NCBI GenBank assembly: GCA_035495555.1
Contig: DATJFQ010000013.1
Location: forward strand, 1-52,135
DNA: 52,135 bases
Direction of reading: 5' to 3'
Source: DATJFQ01 sp035495555
Lineage (GTDB): Bacteria; Acidobacteriota; Vicinamibacteria; Vicinamibacterales; 2-12-FULL-66-21
A model generated the notes under the pieces. That model saw only the letters and a program-made list of their open reading frames with translations. It made no database searches and had not been told where the DNA came from. Both the position numbers and the translations under genes were made by a program. Positions 8,652 through 16,008 of the stretch are shown here, one piece after another; position 1 is the stretch's first letter, and the number at the start of each line of letters is the position of its first letter.

Positions 8652-9310
8652 GGCGGCTCGGGCTGCTCGGGTATCAGGAAGCGCTCGACCTGCAGAAGGA
8701 GCTGGTGGAGCGGAGGCGGCGCGGCGAGATTCCGGATCAACTGCTCCTTCTCGAGCATCCGCCTGTGATCACGCTCGGCGTCAGGGCGCGCAACAGCCGC
8801 GAACACGTGCTCGAGAGCGATGAATCGCTGTCGGCGAAAGGCGTCAACGTGTTCGAGACCGGCCGCGGCGGCGACGTCACGTACCACGGTCCCGGGCAAC
8901 TCGTTGGTTATCCCATCTTCGATCTCAAACCCGATCGGTGTGACGTGCACCAGTACGTACGCGACCTCGAAGACGCGCTGATCCGCGCGGCCGGCAGGTT
9001 CGGCATCTCAGGCCATCGAGTCAATGGACTGACGGGTGTGTGGGTCGGGCCCGACGGTGCCGAAGAAAAGCTGGCCGCCATCGGCGTCCGGATCTCGCGA
9101 TGGATCACGAGCCACGGATTCGCGCTCAACGTGAACACCCGGCTCGAGCATTTCGGATTGATTGTTCCGTGCGGCATTTCCGACCGCGGCGTCACGTCAA
9201 TGGAGCGGCTCCTCGGCCGGCATGTCTCAATGGATGAGGTAACAGATGCGGTGATTGCAGCATTCCGCGAGATCTTCGAACCTGCCCCAGCCCCGGTCCG
9301 AGGCACGTAG
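8642..9310 (+). CDS. lipB: octanoyl-[ACP]:protein N-octanoyltransferase
   Basis: 222 residues. It transfers octanoate from acyl-ACP to lipoyl domains, the first step of lipoate assembly. The signature RGGDVTYHGPGQLVGYP (75-91) is intact. The catalytic pair is K143 (EEKLAAIG) and C177 (VPCGISDRG). Its start lies inside the end of the E2 gene. No lipA (sulfur insertion) is in the window, so the second step must be encoded elsewhere. Placing lipB in the dehydrogenase operon ties modification to production of the acceptor. Confidence 0.97.
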   Translation: MDVRRLGLLGYQEALDLQKELVERRRRGEIPDQLLLLEHPPVITLGVRARNSREHVLESDESLSAKGVNVFETGRGGDVTYHGPGQLVGYPIFDLKPDRCDVHQYVRDLEDALIRAAGRFGISGHRVNGLTGVWVGPDGAEEKLAAIGVRISRWITSHGFALNVNTRLEHFGLIVPCGISDRGVTSMERLLGRHVSMDEVTDAVIAAFREIFEPAPAPVRGT

Positions 9311-9374
9311 CCCCCAGCACCCCCCAAGCACCCGTCCCAGGCACCTAGCCCGCAGCACCCCGCGCGAAGCGCGG
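9302..9374. repeat. GGCACC-type repeat with CCGCGCGAAGCGCGG hairpin
   Basis: Degenerate units containing CACC are followed by a perfect hairpin CCGCGC-GAA-GCGCGG (about 9356-9370). It sits between lipB and the ECF sigma factor and may terminate or insulate the dehydrogenase operon, though no T-run follows. Same family as 3377-3428. Confidence 0.6.
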
Positions 9375-9421
9375 AATATCCTCCGCTCCTCCGGTGTTCT
9401 GGATTCATACGGAGGCCACAG

Positions 9422-10039
9422 ATGCGTGAGCAGACTGCAGAACGCGCACTGATCGGCCGCATGCGCGCCAGAGATGCTTCGGCAGTTGCCGACCTGGCGT
9501 CGCTCTACGGCCCACGAATTCAGCAGCTCGCGTTCCGCTACCTCAAGAATTGGGAAGACGCGGAGGAGGTCGCACAGGACGTCCTGATGAAGGTGTATCG
9601 AAAAATCGAGGCATTTCGCGGCGATGCCGCATTGTCCTCATGGATATATCGGATTACGTTCAACACGGCGATGTCGCGGCTGCGCACGGCGCGGTTCAGC
9701 CGGCCGGCCGAGGTGCATCAGACGGAAATCGAGACCGAGAACGCCGAGATCCTGAGGGTCGAGCCGGCCGACTGGACCTCGCTTGCGGATGAGTCGGTGA
9801 TGCGGGTCGAGATGCGCCAGAAACTCGTCGAGGCGCTGACGCACCTGCCGACGGTGTACCGCGTTCCCGTGCTGCTTCGAGATATCCAGGGACTCTCGAC
9901 CGAAGAGGCGAGTGCCGTGCTGCGCGTGAAGCCGCAGACGCTGAAGTCCCGCCTCCATCGGGGACGCCTGATTCTTCGCAAGCACATGAGCGATTTTTCG
10001 GGAGGGGTGGAGCTGCACTCCCGGGAGATGGTGAACTGA
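9422..10039 (+). CDS. ECF-type RNA polymerase sigma factor
   Basis: 205 residues. Region 2 (about 20-90) carries FRYLKNWEDAEEVAQDVLMKVYRKI, which contacts the -10 element. Region 4 (about 135-190) has LPTVYRVPVLLRDIQGLSTEEASAVL followed by KSRLHRGR, a typical helix-turn-helix for -35 recognition. A good ribosome site GGAGG lies at 9411-9415. The usual anti-sigma gene is absent: the next gene is on the opposite strand. The 15 or so residues after region 4 are too short for a fused anti-sigma domain. The target regulon is unknown. Confidence 0.93.
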   Translation: MREQTAERALIGRMRARDASAVADLASLYGPRIQQLAFRYLKNWEDAEEVAQDVLMKVYRKIEAFRGDAALSSWIYRITFNTAMSRLRTARFSRPAEVHQTEIETENAEILRVEPADWTSLADESVMRVEMRQKLVEALTHLPTVYRVPVLLRDIQGLSTEEASAVLRVKPQTLKSRLHRGRLILRKHMSDFSGGVELHSREMVN

Positions 10040-10049
10040 GAGACCTTGT

Positions 10050-10085
10050 GTAGTTGGGAATTGTGAAATTGCGTAGTTATCGCGC
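10050..10085. repeat. dispersed TTG-phased repeat, copy 2
   Basis: TTGGGAA, TTGTGAAA, TTGCGTAG spacing, in the short gap between the convergent sigma factor and dehydrogenase-like genes. It matches copies at 1921, 31618 and 49594. Confidence 0.6.
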
Positions 10086-10095
10086 TGTTCTCTAG

Positions 10096-10935
10096 CTAGC
10101 GAAGCCCGCGCTCAAATAGCGTCCTTTCGTGAGGGCTCAGCGCGGGTGGCAGCGTCCCCTTTATCCCGCCTTTGACAATTTCGACCGGCACGGCCGCGAT
10201 CACATTGCGGCCGACGCCGGCGACGTCTATCAATGCGAAACAGGTGTACCGCCGGCGCGCGCCCAACGTGAGCGCTTCGGCGACACGCGCGGCCGCGCTG
10301 CCGAGCGAGTACGGCTGCGGTGGCCAGAGCGCAGGAAGTCGTGCGGACAATGACGCCATCTGGTGCGGCGGGAGCAGGCGGCCAATCGGCTGATTGAAGG
10401 CTGTCGCCGATTCCCATGCGATGACCGCATCGTACGGCGGAATTCCGGCGATGCCGACCGATACATCCGCGGGTCCCGAGTCGAGCAGCGCAGCCGTGAG
10501 CGCGCCCACGGCAGACTCGAGCGCAAGCGGAGCTGACCCGATGAGCCGCACAGAGTCCACGTGCAGCTCGCCCGCCGTGCGCGCCATCAGCTCCCGTTGA
10601 CCGCCGCACGCGAAGAGCAGCGGCGCCTTCGATTCGATTCGCGCAAGTTGTTTCAGGAGCGCGAGCCCGCCTTCCCCGTGAATCTCGCCGCCTGCAACCA
10701 GATCCGCGAGCACGATCGCATCAGCTCCGGCCACGTCCGTGTATTTCGTGCCCGCGGTCACCTGCGTGCTGAACGAATCCACGGGCGAAGACTGCAGGAT
10801 GTCGAGCGCTTTTCCCTCGGCAACGCGTCCCTCCGGATCGATCAGCCGCACGGTACGCACGCGGCTGCGCACCGCAAGCTTATGGGCGAGCGCTCCGCCG
10901 ACTGGTCCGGCGCCAATGATCGCAATCGTGGACAT
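10096..10935 (-). CDS. malate/lactate dehydrogenase-like protein lacking catalytic residues
   Basis: 279 residues, shorter than the usual 310-320. The N-terminal NAD fold is clear: GAGPVGGALAHKLA, then an acidic residue in LIDPEG and a KALDILQ segment. The family's substrate-binding LDxxR and catalytic GxHGD motifs are not found. The corresponding stretches read LALESAVG and VGIAGIPPYDAVIAW, with no His-Gly-Asp and no substrate Arg. The later C-terminal part (AVPVEIVKGGIKGTLPPALSPHE) still resembles the family. It probably folds and binds NAD but is not a normal malate dehydrogenase. It is divergent from the SDR gene, whose start lies only 23 nt away. Confidence 0.75.
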   Translation of the reverse strand: MSTIAIIGAGPVGGALAHKLAVRSRVRTVRLIDPEGRVAEGKALDILQSSPVDSFSTQVTAGTKYTDVAGADAIVLADLVAGGEIHGEGGLALLKQLARIESKAPLLFACGGQRELMARTAGELHVDSVRLIGSAPLALESAVGALTAALLDSGPADVSVGIAGIPPYDAVIAWESATAFNQPIGRLLPPHQMASLSARLPALWPPQPYSLGSAAARVAEALTLGARRRYTCFALIDVAGVGRNVIAAVPVEIVKGGIKGTLPPALSPHERTLFERGLR

Positions 10936-10958
10936 CGCGAGTGCAATATTCTATAGCC

Positions 10959-11669
10959 ATGGTTGCGATCGTCACCGGCGGCTCAAAAGGCATCGGGCTC
11001 GGGATCGCCCGTGCGTTCGTCGCACGCGGCATGCAGGTCGTCATCTCCGCCCGCAACGAACGTGAGCTGGCGAAAGCGGTCGACGAGCTCGGCGGCGGCG
11101 ACCGCGTCGCTGCCGTGGCCGCTGATGTACAGCGCGCGGAGGACGCGGAGCGTCTTATCAAAGAAACGGTCGCGCGTTTCGGCGGCCTGGACGTACTCGT
11201 GAACAATGCCGGTCTCGGAACGTTTGCCCGCGTCGCGGACATGAGCATCGAGGCGTGGCGGCAGGTCATCGATACGAACCTGACCGGCGTTTTCTACTGC
11301 TGCCACGCCGCGATTCCCGAACTCCGCCGCCGCGGCGGCGGCTACATCGTCAACATCAGCAGCCTCGCGGGGAAGAATTCGTTCGTCGGCGGCGCGGCAT
11401 ACTGCGCGTCCAAAGCGGGCCTCAACGCCTTCAGCGAGGCGCTCATGCAGGAAGTGCGCTACGACAACATCCGCGTGAGCTACGTGATGCCGGGGTCGGT
11501 GGCGACGGATTTCGGCGTGGTCGACGGCAACGACCGCAACTCGCCCAACGACTCGTGGAAGTTGACGCCAGACGACGTCGCCGGAGTCGTTGTGGATCTC
11601 GTGACGACCGACAGCCGCGCGCTGGCCAGCCGCGTCGAGATGCGTCCCTCGAAACCTCCTCGCAAATGA
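10959..11669 (+). CDS. short-chain dehydrogenase/reductase
   Basis: 236 residues from the ATG at 10959. Cofactor motif TGGSKGIG (6-13), structural NNAG (82-85), and catalytic S135 and Y148-x3-K152 (YCASK) are all present, so it should be an active NAD(P)H-dependent oxidoreductase. The R32 in SARNERE after beta-2 favours NADP(H). The substrate cannot be inferred. An AT-rich stretch (TATTCTATAG) immediately precedes the start, suggesting a very short or absent leader. Confidence 0.93.
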   Translation: MVAIVTGGSKGIGLGIARAFVARGMQVVISARNERELAKAVDELGGGDRVAAVAADVQRAEDAERLIKETVARFGGLDVLVNNAGLGTFARVADMSIEAWRQVIDTNLTGVFYCCHAAIPELRRRGGGYIVNISSLAGKNSFVGGAAYCASKAGLNAFSEALMQEVRYDNIRVSYVMPGSVATDFGVVDGNDRNSPNDSWKLTPDDVAGVVVDLVTTDSRALASRVEMRPSKPPRK

Positions 11670-11700
11670 CGCCGCGCCGCCGCGTGAGCGCCGCCATCGT

Positions 11701-12690
11701 ATGAACGGAACATCGGTCGCTCACTACAATCTGCTCGAACGGATCGGCAGCGGGCCGCTCGGCGAGCTGTATCGCGCGCGGGACACGAAGGTGGGCCGGA
11801 CCGTGGCTCTGAGGGTCGTGGCCCACTCGATCGCCACCGAGCCCGCGCGCTTCGCCCGCCTCGTCGCCGACGCGCGCGCCGCCATGGGCATTTCACATCC
11901 CAACGTCGCCACGCTCTTCGACGTCGGCGAAGAGATCGAGCATCCGTACCTTGCGCACGAGTTCGCGACAGGCCGCCTGCTCTCGGAAGAGATCGGAGGC
12001 GCGGCCATGAACCCGCGCCGCGCGCTCGATCTCATCCTGCAAGTCGCCGACGGCCTCGCGGACGCGCATGCCAGCGGCGTCATTCATGGCGACCTGCGCC
12101 CGGACACGATCGTCGTGACCGCAAAGGGCAGCGCAAAGATCCTGGAATGCGGTCTCTCGCCGTGGACCGACGGGGGCGCGATTCGAGTTCAGGCGGCACA
12201 GGATCCCGACCGCCTGTCGCACGACGCGAACAGGGTCGTCGCCTATCTCTCTCCGGAGCAGGCGGTGGGTGCCGCGACCGACCTGCGCAGCGACGTTTTC
12301 ATGCTCGGCACGCTCGCGTACGAGATGCTGACCGGCAGCAATCCGTTTCTTGCCGCATCGGCGGCCGACACGGTCGTGAATGTGATCCAGAGACCGATTC
12401 CCCTGGCATCCGACGTCCATGGCGGGGTCCCGACGGAAGTGGACGGGATCATCGCGCGCGCGCTGTCGAGAGACATCGAGGAGCGGCACCAGAACGCTGC
12501 ATCGTTTGCCGCCGGATTACGGACGATCGCGACGATGCTCGACGTGCGCGAGGGGGACGCAGGGGTCTCGACCGAACTGCTGCCGCTCGACGATGAACCC
12601 GACCGGCAGGGAACCACCGTCCTGTTCGCGGCGCTTGCGGTTGCGTTAATCGCAGCCGCGCTGGTCTGGTGGTATCTCGCCCATCGGTAA
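11701..12690 (+). CDS. membrane-anchored Ser/Thr protein pseudokinase
   Basis: 329 residues with a bacterial Hanks-type kinase fold: glycine loop GSGPLG (16-21), HPNV, the segment YLSPEQAVGAATDLRSDVFMLGTLAYEML, and a C-terminal transmembrane helix (about 305-326). Key residues are changed. The ATP-binding Lys is Arg (R38 in VALR). The alpha-C Glu appears as Asp (DARAA, 57). HRDLKPEN is HGDLRPDT (129-136), and the metal-binding DFG is ECG (149-151). These changes predict little or no phosphotransfer, so a scaffolding or sensing role is likely (inference). A catalytically intact kinase is encoded at 38570-40552. Confidence 0.88.
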   Translation: MNGTSVAHYNLLERIGSGPLGELYRARDTKVGRTVALRVVAHSIATEPARFARLVADARAAMGISHPNVATLFDVGEEIEHPYLAHEFATGRLLSEEIGGAAMNPRRALDLILQVADGLADAHASGVIHGDLRPDTIVVTAKGSAKILECGLSPWTDGGAIRVQAAQDPDRLSHDANRVVAYLSPEQAVGAATDLRSDVFMLGTLAYEMLTGSNPFLAASAADTVVNVIQRPIPLASDVHGGVPTEVDGIIARALSRDIEERHQNAASFAAGLRTIATMLDVREGDAGVSTELLPLDDEPDRQGTTVLFAALAVALIAAALVWWYLAHR

Positions 12691-12713
12691 GCGGCCGCGC
12701 ACTTCAGCGTTTG

Positions 12714-13634
12714 TCATTCGCCATTGAGGCTGCTTCTTTCTGCAGCCTCCTTCAACCGTTCCGGATCGATGTTCGCACCCGTCAGGATCACCGCCGCGCG
12801 TTTGCGGCGGACGTCGACGGCACCCGACGTGAGAGCCGCGACAGCAACGGCTGCGGCACCTTCGCACACGACATGTTCTTTGGCGACCACACCCGCGAGC
12901 GCGTCGAGGATCGCCTTTTCGTCGACGACGCTCATGCCGCGAACGAGCTGCCGTACGACGTCGAATGTCATCGTGTCCGGATCGAGGTTCCCCGTCAGCC
13001 CGTCGGCGATTGACGCGCCGACGTCGATGGTCACGATGCGGCCTGCTGCGAGGCTTGCAGCGAATGGCGTCGACGCGGCGGTCTCGACGCCGAATACCTC
13101 CGTCCGGGGTGAGGTCGCCGCCAGTGTGGCGGCAATGCCGCTGATCAGCCCGCCGCCGCCGACCGGCACGACGACGCAGTCCAACGCCGGACAATTCTCG
13201 ATCAATTCGAGGCCGATGGTGCCCGCACCGGCGATGACGTCCGGGTGCGAGTACGGCGAGATGAAGAGCCCGCCGCCGGCGGCGGCGAATGCCTTCGCCT
13301 GCCTCTCGGCGTCGTCGTAGTCACGGCAGGGCCGGAGGTCGGCACCGCAGGCCCGGATCGCGTCGACTTTGGCGCGCGGCGCGTCAGCCGCGATGAAGAC
13401 GACGAGTGGCAGGCCGAGTTCCCGCGCGGCGTGAGCCATCGCGCGCCCGTGATTGCCCGCGGACGCGGTCACGAGTCGCGTTCCTGGCGCTTCTTCGACG
13501 ACCCGCAGGCACGCGTTGAAGGCTCCGCGAATCTTGTACGAGGAGGTCGGCTGGACGATTTCGAGCTTGAGGTATACGTCGCCGCCGGTGAGTCCAGAGA
13601 GCCAGTCGGATCGTCGCGCTGGCGTCCGGAACAC
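12714..13634 (-). CDS. threonine dehydratase/serine racemase-like PLP enzyme
   Basis: 306 residues as drawn from a GTG. Fold-type II PLP enzyme: Schiff-base lysine K34 in SSYKIRGAF, substrate loop ASAGNHG, and a glycine-rich phosphate-binding GGGGLISG. The family normally has about 17 more residues before this start, and the DNA upstream encodes them in frame (IEIPAVRAAARRIGRRV). The only candidate start there is a CTG at 13685 that overlaps the TGA of the upstream gene as CTGA, so the true gene is probably 12714-13685. It likely deaminates Thr/Ser or racemises Ser. A second family member is at 33743. Confidence 0.88.
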   Translation of the reverse strand: MFRTPARRSDWLSGLTGGDVYLKLEIVQPTSSYKIRGAFNACLRVVEEAPGTRLVTASAGNHGRAMAHAARELGLPLVVFIAADAPRAKVDAIRACGADLRPCRDYDDAERQAKAFAAAGGGLFISPYSHPDVIAGAGTIGLELIENCPALDCVVVPVGGGGLISGIAATLAATSPRTEVFGVETAASTPFAASLAAGRIVTIDVGASIADGLTGNLDPDTMTFDVVRQLVRGMSVVDEKAILDALAGVVAKEHVVCEGAAAVAVAALTSGAVDVRRKRAAVILTGANIDPERLKEAAERSSLNGE

Positions 13635-13681
13635 CCTGCGCCCGATCCGGCGCGCCGCCGCTCGGACCGCAGGGATCTCGA

Positions 13682-14032
13682 TCAGGACTGTTGGCCCGAA
13701 CGGAGGATATCCGCGAGGTGTGCGGCGAAGGCGGAGCGGGGCAGCACCTGGTCGGCGCCAGCCGCCTTCGCGGCGTCGATCAGGTCGACATGGACATGCG
13801 ACGCAAACGCGATCGTGCGGACGCTGCTCTCGGCCTTGACGAGGCGGATGATGCGCACGGGATCCGTCTTGTCGCTGTTCAGATCGAAGATCGCGAGCGA
13901 TGGCTCGAGTTCCCTGATCCGGGTCAGGACCTCGTCGGCCGTGCGCGCAAACGTCACGTCGACGCCGACCTGCTTCGCGGTTGTGCGAATCTTGGAGCGG
14001 AAAAGAAGATCGTCGACGGCGGCCAGGATCAT
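13682..14032 (-). CDS. receiver-like domain protein
   Basis: 116 residues from the ATG at 14032. It resembles a stand-alone response-regulator receiver: AAVDDLLFRSKIR at the N-terminus, IFDLNSD around the phospho-acceptor position, and a GADQVLPRS segment where the conserved Lys is replaced by Arg. Phosphorylation competence is therefore uncertain. A minus-strand -10-like TATGAT (14039-14044) lies 6 nt before the ATG, suggesting leaderless transcription. A longer reading to 14131 only translates the heptamer array and is rejected. It ends in a CTGA overlap with the threonine dehydratase-like gene. Confidence 0.7.
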   Translation of the reverse strand: MILAAVDDLLFRSKIRTTAKQVGVDVTFARTADEVLTRIRELEPSLAIFDLNSDKTDPVRIIRLVKAESSVRTIAFASHVHVDLIDAAKAAGADQVLPRSAFAAHLADILRSGQQS

Positions 14033-14045
14033 GGGGTCATCATAC

Positions 14046-14240
14046 AAAACTCCCAACCTCCAATTCCCAACTCCCAATTCAACTCCCAACTCCCAATTCC
14101 CAATTCCCCATTCCCAAATCTGAAATCTCAAATCTCAAATCCTCAATTTCCGCGCCTCGCGCCTCGCGCCTCGCGCCTCGCGCCGGGCGCGCCTCGCGCC
14201 TCCCGCCTCGCGCCGGGCGCGCCTCGCGCCTCGCCCCCTC
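14046..14240. repeat. composite array of three heptamer families
   Basis: Successive blocks: CCCAACT/CCCAATT units (about 14050-14115), AAATCTC/AAATCTG units (about 14116-14142), and GCGCCTC units with CGCGCCGGGCGCGCC interruptions (about 14150-14235). All have a repeat length of 7 or near 7. The block separates the phosphatidyltransferase gene from the receiver-like gene on the minus strand. No CDS is supported here. Confidence 0.85.
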
Positions 14241-14243
14241 CCT

Positions 14244-14912
14244 CTAAAGGCGCTCTTGACGGTACAGCGCCACGCCATTGCGGATCGCGGAGACGACGAA
14301 TGTTACGAGCAGGCCGGCGGCGCCCACGATTCCTCCGATGTCGAACAGCCGGCACGAGAACCCGTTCACAGCGAGCCTTGGCGAGTGAAGCAGTTGGAGC
14401 GCGCCGAGCGCCAAGATGATGCGCAGTTCGGTCGGGCCGACCCGCCAGAACGACATCTGGAACTTCCCGAGCGCGTGAACCGCCAGCGACACTTCGATGA
14501 CGAGGAGGTAATACGACGCGAGGAACGCGAGCGCGATCGCCAGCGACATCCACCCTCCGAGGACGAGTCCTCCCATCAGCCACACGAACCCGAGCGCGTC
14601 GAGCACGTGGTCGACGTAATAGCCGTAGCGGGGACGCTCCTGATGGCGAACGCGCGCGATGGTGCCGTCAAGGCTGTCGCCGAACCAGTTCAGGGCGAGA
14701 AACGGAAGGACGAGCAAAAGCGCTGACGGCCAGCTCCCGCCGGCCCAGAACGCGGCGCCCACGCCGAGCAGGCCAGCCGCGCCGAGCGCGGTCAGGTGGT
14801 CGGACCCGATGAACGGCGGCAGCCGGCCGGCTAGAGCCAGCAGCACCCGCTTCTCTGCCGAGGCGAGCACGTTCGTCTGGATACGCACTGCCGGCACATG
14901 AGTGACTTCCAT
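14244..14912 (-). CDS. CDP-alcohol phosphatidyltransferase family membrane protein
   Basis: 222 residues, mostly hydrophobic with about five or six membrane helices. The family signature is present: GDSLDGTIARVRHQERP, then G-x3-D-x3-D (YGYYVDHVLDALG). The spacing between AR and G is 9, at the long end for the family. All Asp needed to bind two metals are present. Such enzymes condense a CDP-linked lipid with an alcohol (glycerol-P, inositol-P, choline, serine), but which alcohol is not evident. It is the most upstream gene of a minus-strand group with the receiver-like and PLP genes. Confidence 0.88.
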   Translation of the reverse strand: MEVTHVPAVRIQTNVLASAEKRVLLALAGRLPPFIGSDHLTALGAAGLLGVGAAFWAGGSWPSALLLVLPFLALNWFGDSLDGTIARVRHQERPRYGYYVDHVLDALGFVWLMGGLVLGGWMSLAIALAFLASYYLLVIEVSLAVHALGKFQMSFWRVGPTELRIILALGALQLLHSPRLAVNGFSCRLFDIGGIVGAAGLLVTFVVSAIRNGVALYRQERL

Positions 14913-14965
14913 GTCCCTGAAGGCGAAAACGACGGACCTACCGGCTCACGCGATAGGCTATCTGG

Positions 14966-15613
14966 ATGATTTTCGAACGGGCCGCCGTTGAGCCCTTCTT
15001 CAAGAACGGATTCGTGGTCGGCTGCGAAGATACTCGCGAAGCCGTCATCATCGATCCTGGCGATGAGGTGGATACACTGCTCGACGCCGTCCGCGACAAT
15101 CGCCTGACGGTTACGAACATCCTCCTGACCCATGCCCACCTCGACCACATCACGGGCGTCGGGCGCGCGAAAGCCGCGACGTCGGCGCCGGTCTGGCTGC
15201 ACGCGGACGACAACTTCCTGTACGAACGCATCGTTCAGCAGGGGCTCGCCTTCGGCTTCCGTGTTCAGGCGCAGCCGCCGGTCGACCGCTTCTACGACGG
15301 GGAGGGGCCGATTCGATTCGGGAAGTACCTCGCGCGCGTGCAGCACACGCCAGGGCACTGCCCGGGCGGCGTCTGTCTGGCGATCTCACGCGAAGGGGAG
15401 CAGGCGGTCACACTGTTCGTCGGCGACACGCTCTTTGCGGGCTCGATCGGCCGCACCGATCTTCCTGGCGGCGACCTGGACACGCTGCTACGGTCGATTC
15501 GGACGGTGCTCTTCAGCTATCCCGACGAAACGCCGGTCTGGTCCGGACACGGAGAGATGACGACCATCGGGAAGGAACGGCGCACCAACCCGTTCCTGGC
15601 GGCGAGCGGGTGA
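14966..15613 (+). CDS. metallo-beta-lactamase fold hydrolase (glyoxalase II-like)
   Basis: 215 residues. The metal-binding motif THAHLDH, a later HTPGHCPGG, the bridging Asp in FVGDTLFAGSIGRTD and a terminal WSGHGEMTT give the complete dinuclear metal set. GRTDLPGG is typical of the YcbL/glyoxalase II-like subgroup, so a thioester hydrolase such as hydroxyacylglutathione hydrolase type II is likely. The divergent spacer to the phosphatidyltransferase is 53 nt and holds a small palindrome GATAG-G-CTATC just before the start. Confidence 0.93.
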   Translation: MIFERAAVEPFFKNGFVVGCEDTREAVIIDPGDEVDTLLDAVRDNRLTVTNILLTHAHLDHITGVGRAKAATSAPVWLHADDNFLYERIVQQGLAFGFRVQAQPPVDRFYDGEGPIRFGKYLARVQHTPGHCPGGVCLAISREGEQAVTLFVGDTLFAGSIGRTDLPGGDLDTLLRSIRTVLFSYPDETPVWSGHGEMTTIGKERRTNPFLAASG

Positions 15614-15656
15614 ATTGCAGATTGCAGATTGCAGATTGCAGATTGAGGATTGATCT
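15614..15656. repeat. heptamer array, unit ATTGCAG
   Basis: Four ATTGCAG units and two decayed copies (ATTGAGG, ATTGATC) begin directly after the stop codon of the metallo-hydrolase, in the convergent gap with the FHA gene. Confidence 0.85.
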
Positions 15657-15660
15657 CCGA

Positions 15661-16008
15661 TCACTCCTGATTTTCTGATCCCCTGTTACTGTCGTTCGGA
15701 TCGAGAGCTGTGGCTATCGTGGAGCGGGTCACGACCAGGTCGACGCGACCCACGCCCAGCTTCTCGCCGCCTCGCAGCGTCGCGCGTTCGACGCGTGTGC
15801 CGTTGACGTAGGTGCCGTTGGTGCTCTCGAGATCGACGACCTCGAGCTCCGCCGCGCCGGCGGTCAGCCGGCAGTGGAGCCGCGAGACGAGCGGAGCGTC
15901 GACGATGAAGTCAGCGCGCGGCGCCCGCCCGACGGTCTTGATGTTGCCTGGAAGAATGCGGAACGTGAACGGAATCTCCGCTCCGTCTTCCGTCGTCAGG
16001 ACCCACAT
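15661..16008 (-). CDS. FHA domain protein
   Basis: 115 residues, essentially one forkhead-associated domain: phosphothreonine-binding VGRAPRADFIVD, SRLHC (SxxH) and the closing TNGTYVNG turn, all intact. It should bind phosphothreonine peptides, such as targets of the Ser/Thr kinases also found in this window. Its ATG overlaps the TGA of the transhydrogenase gene (ATGA, 16005-16008 region), so it is translationally coupled to an enzyme subunit with which FHA proteins are not usually linked. Confidence 0.92.
   Translation of the reverse strand: MWVLTTEDGAEIPFTFRILPGNIKTVGRAPRADFIVDAPLVSRLHCRLTAGAAELEVVDLESTNGTYVNGTRVERATLRGGEKLGVGRVDLVVTRSTIATALDPNDSNRGSENQE

Noticed and set aside
14032..14131. 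N-terminal extension of the receiver-like protein
   Set aside because: It is a translation of the CCCAACT array (IWEWGIGNWELG) and has no biological similarity.
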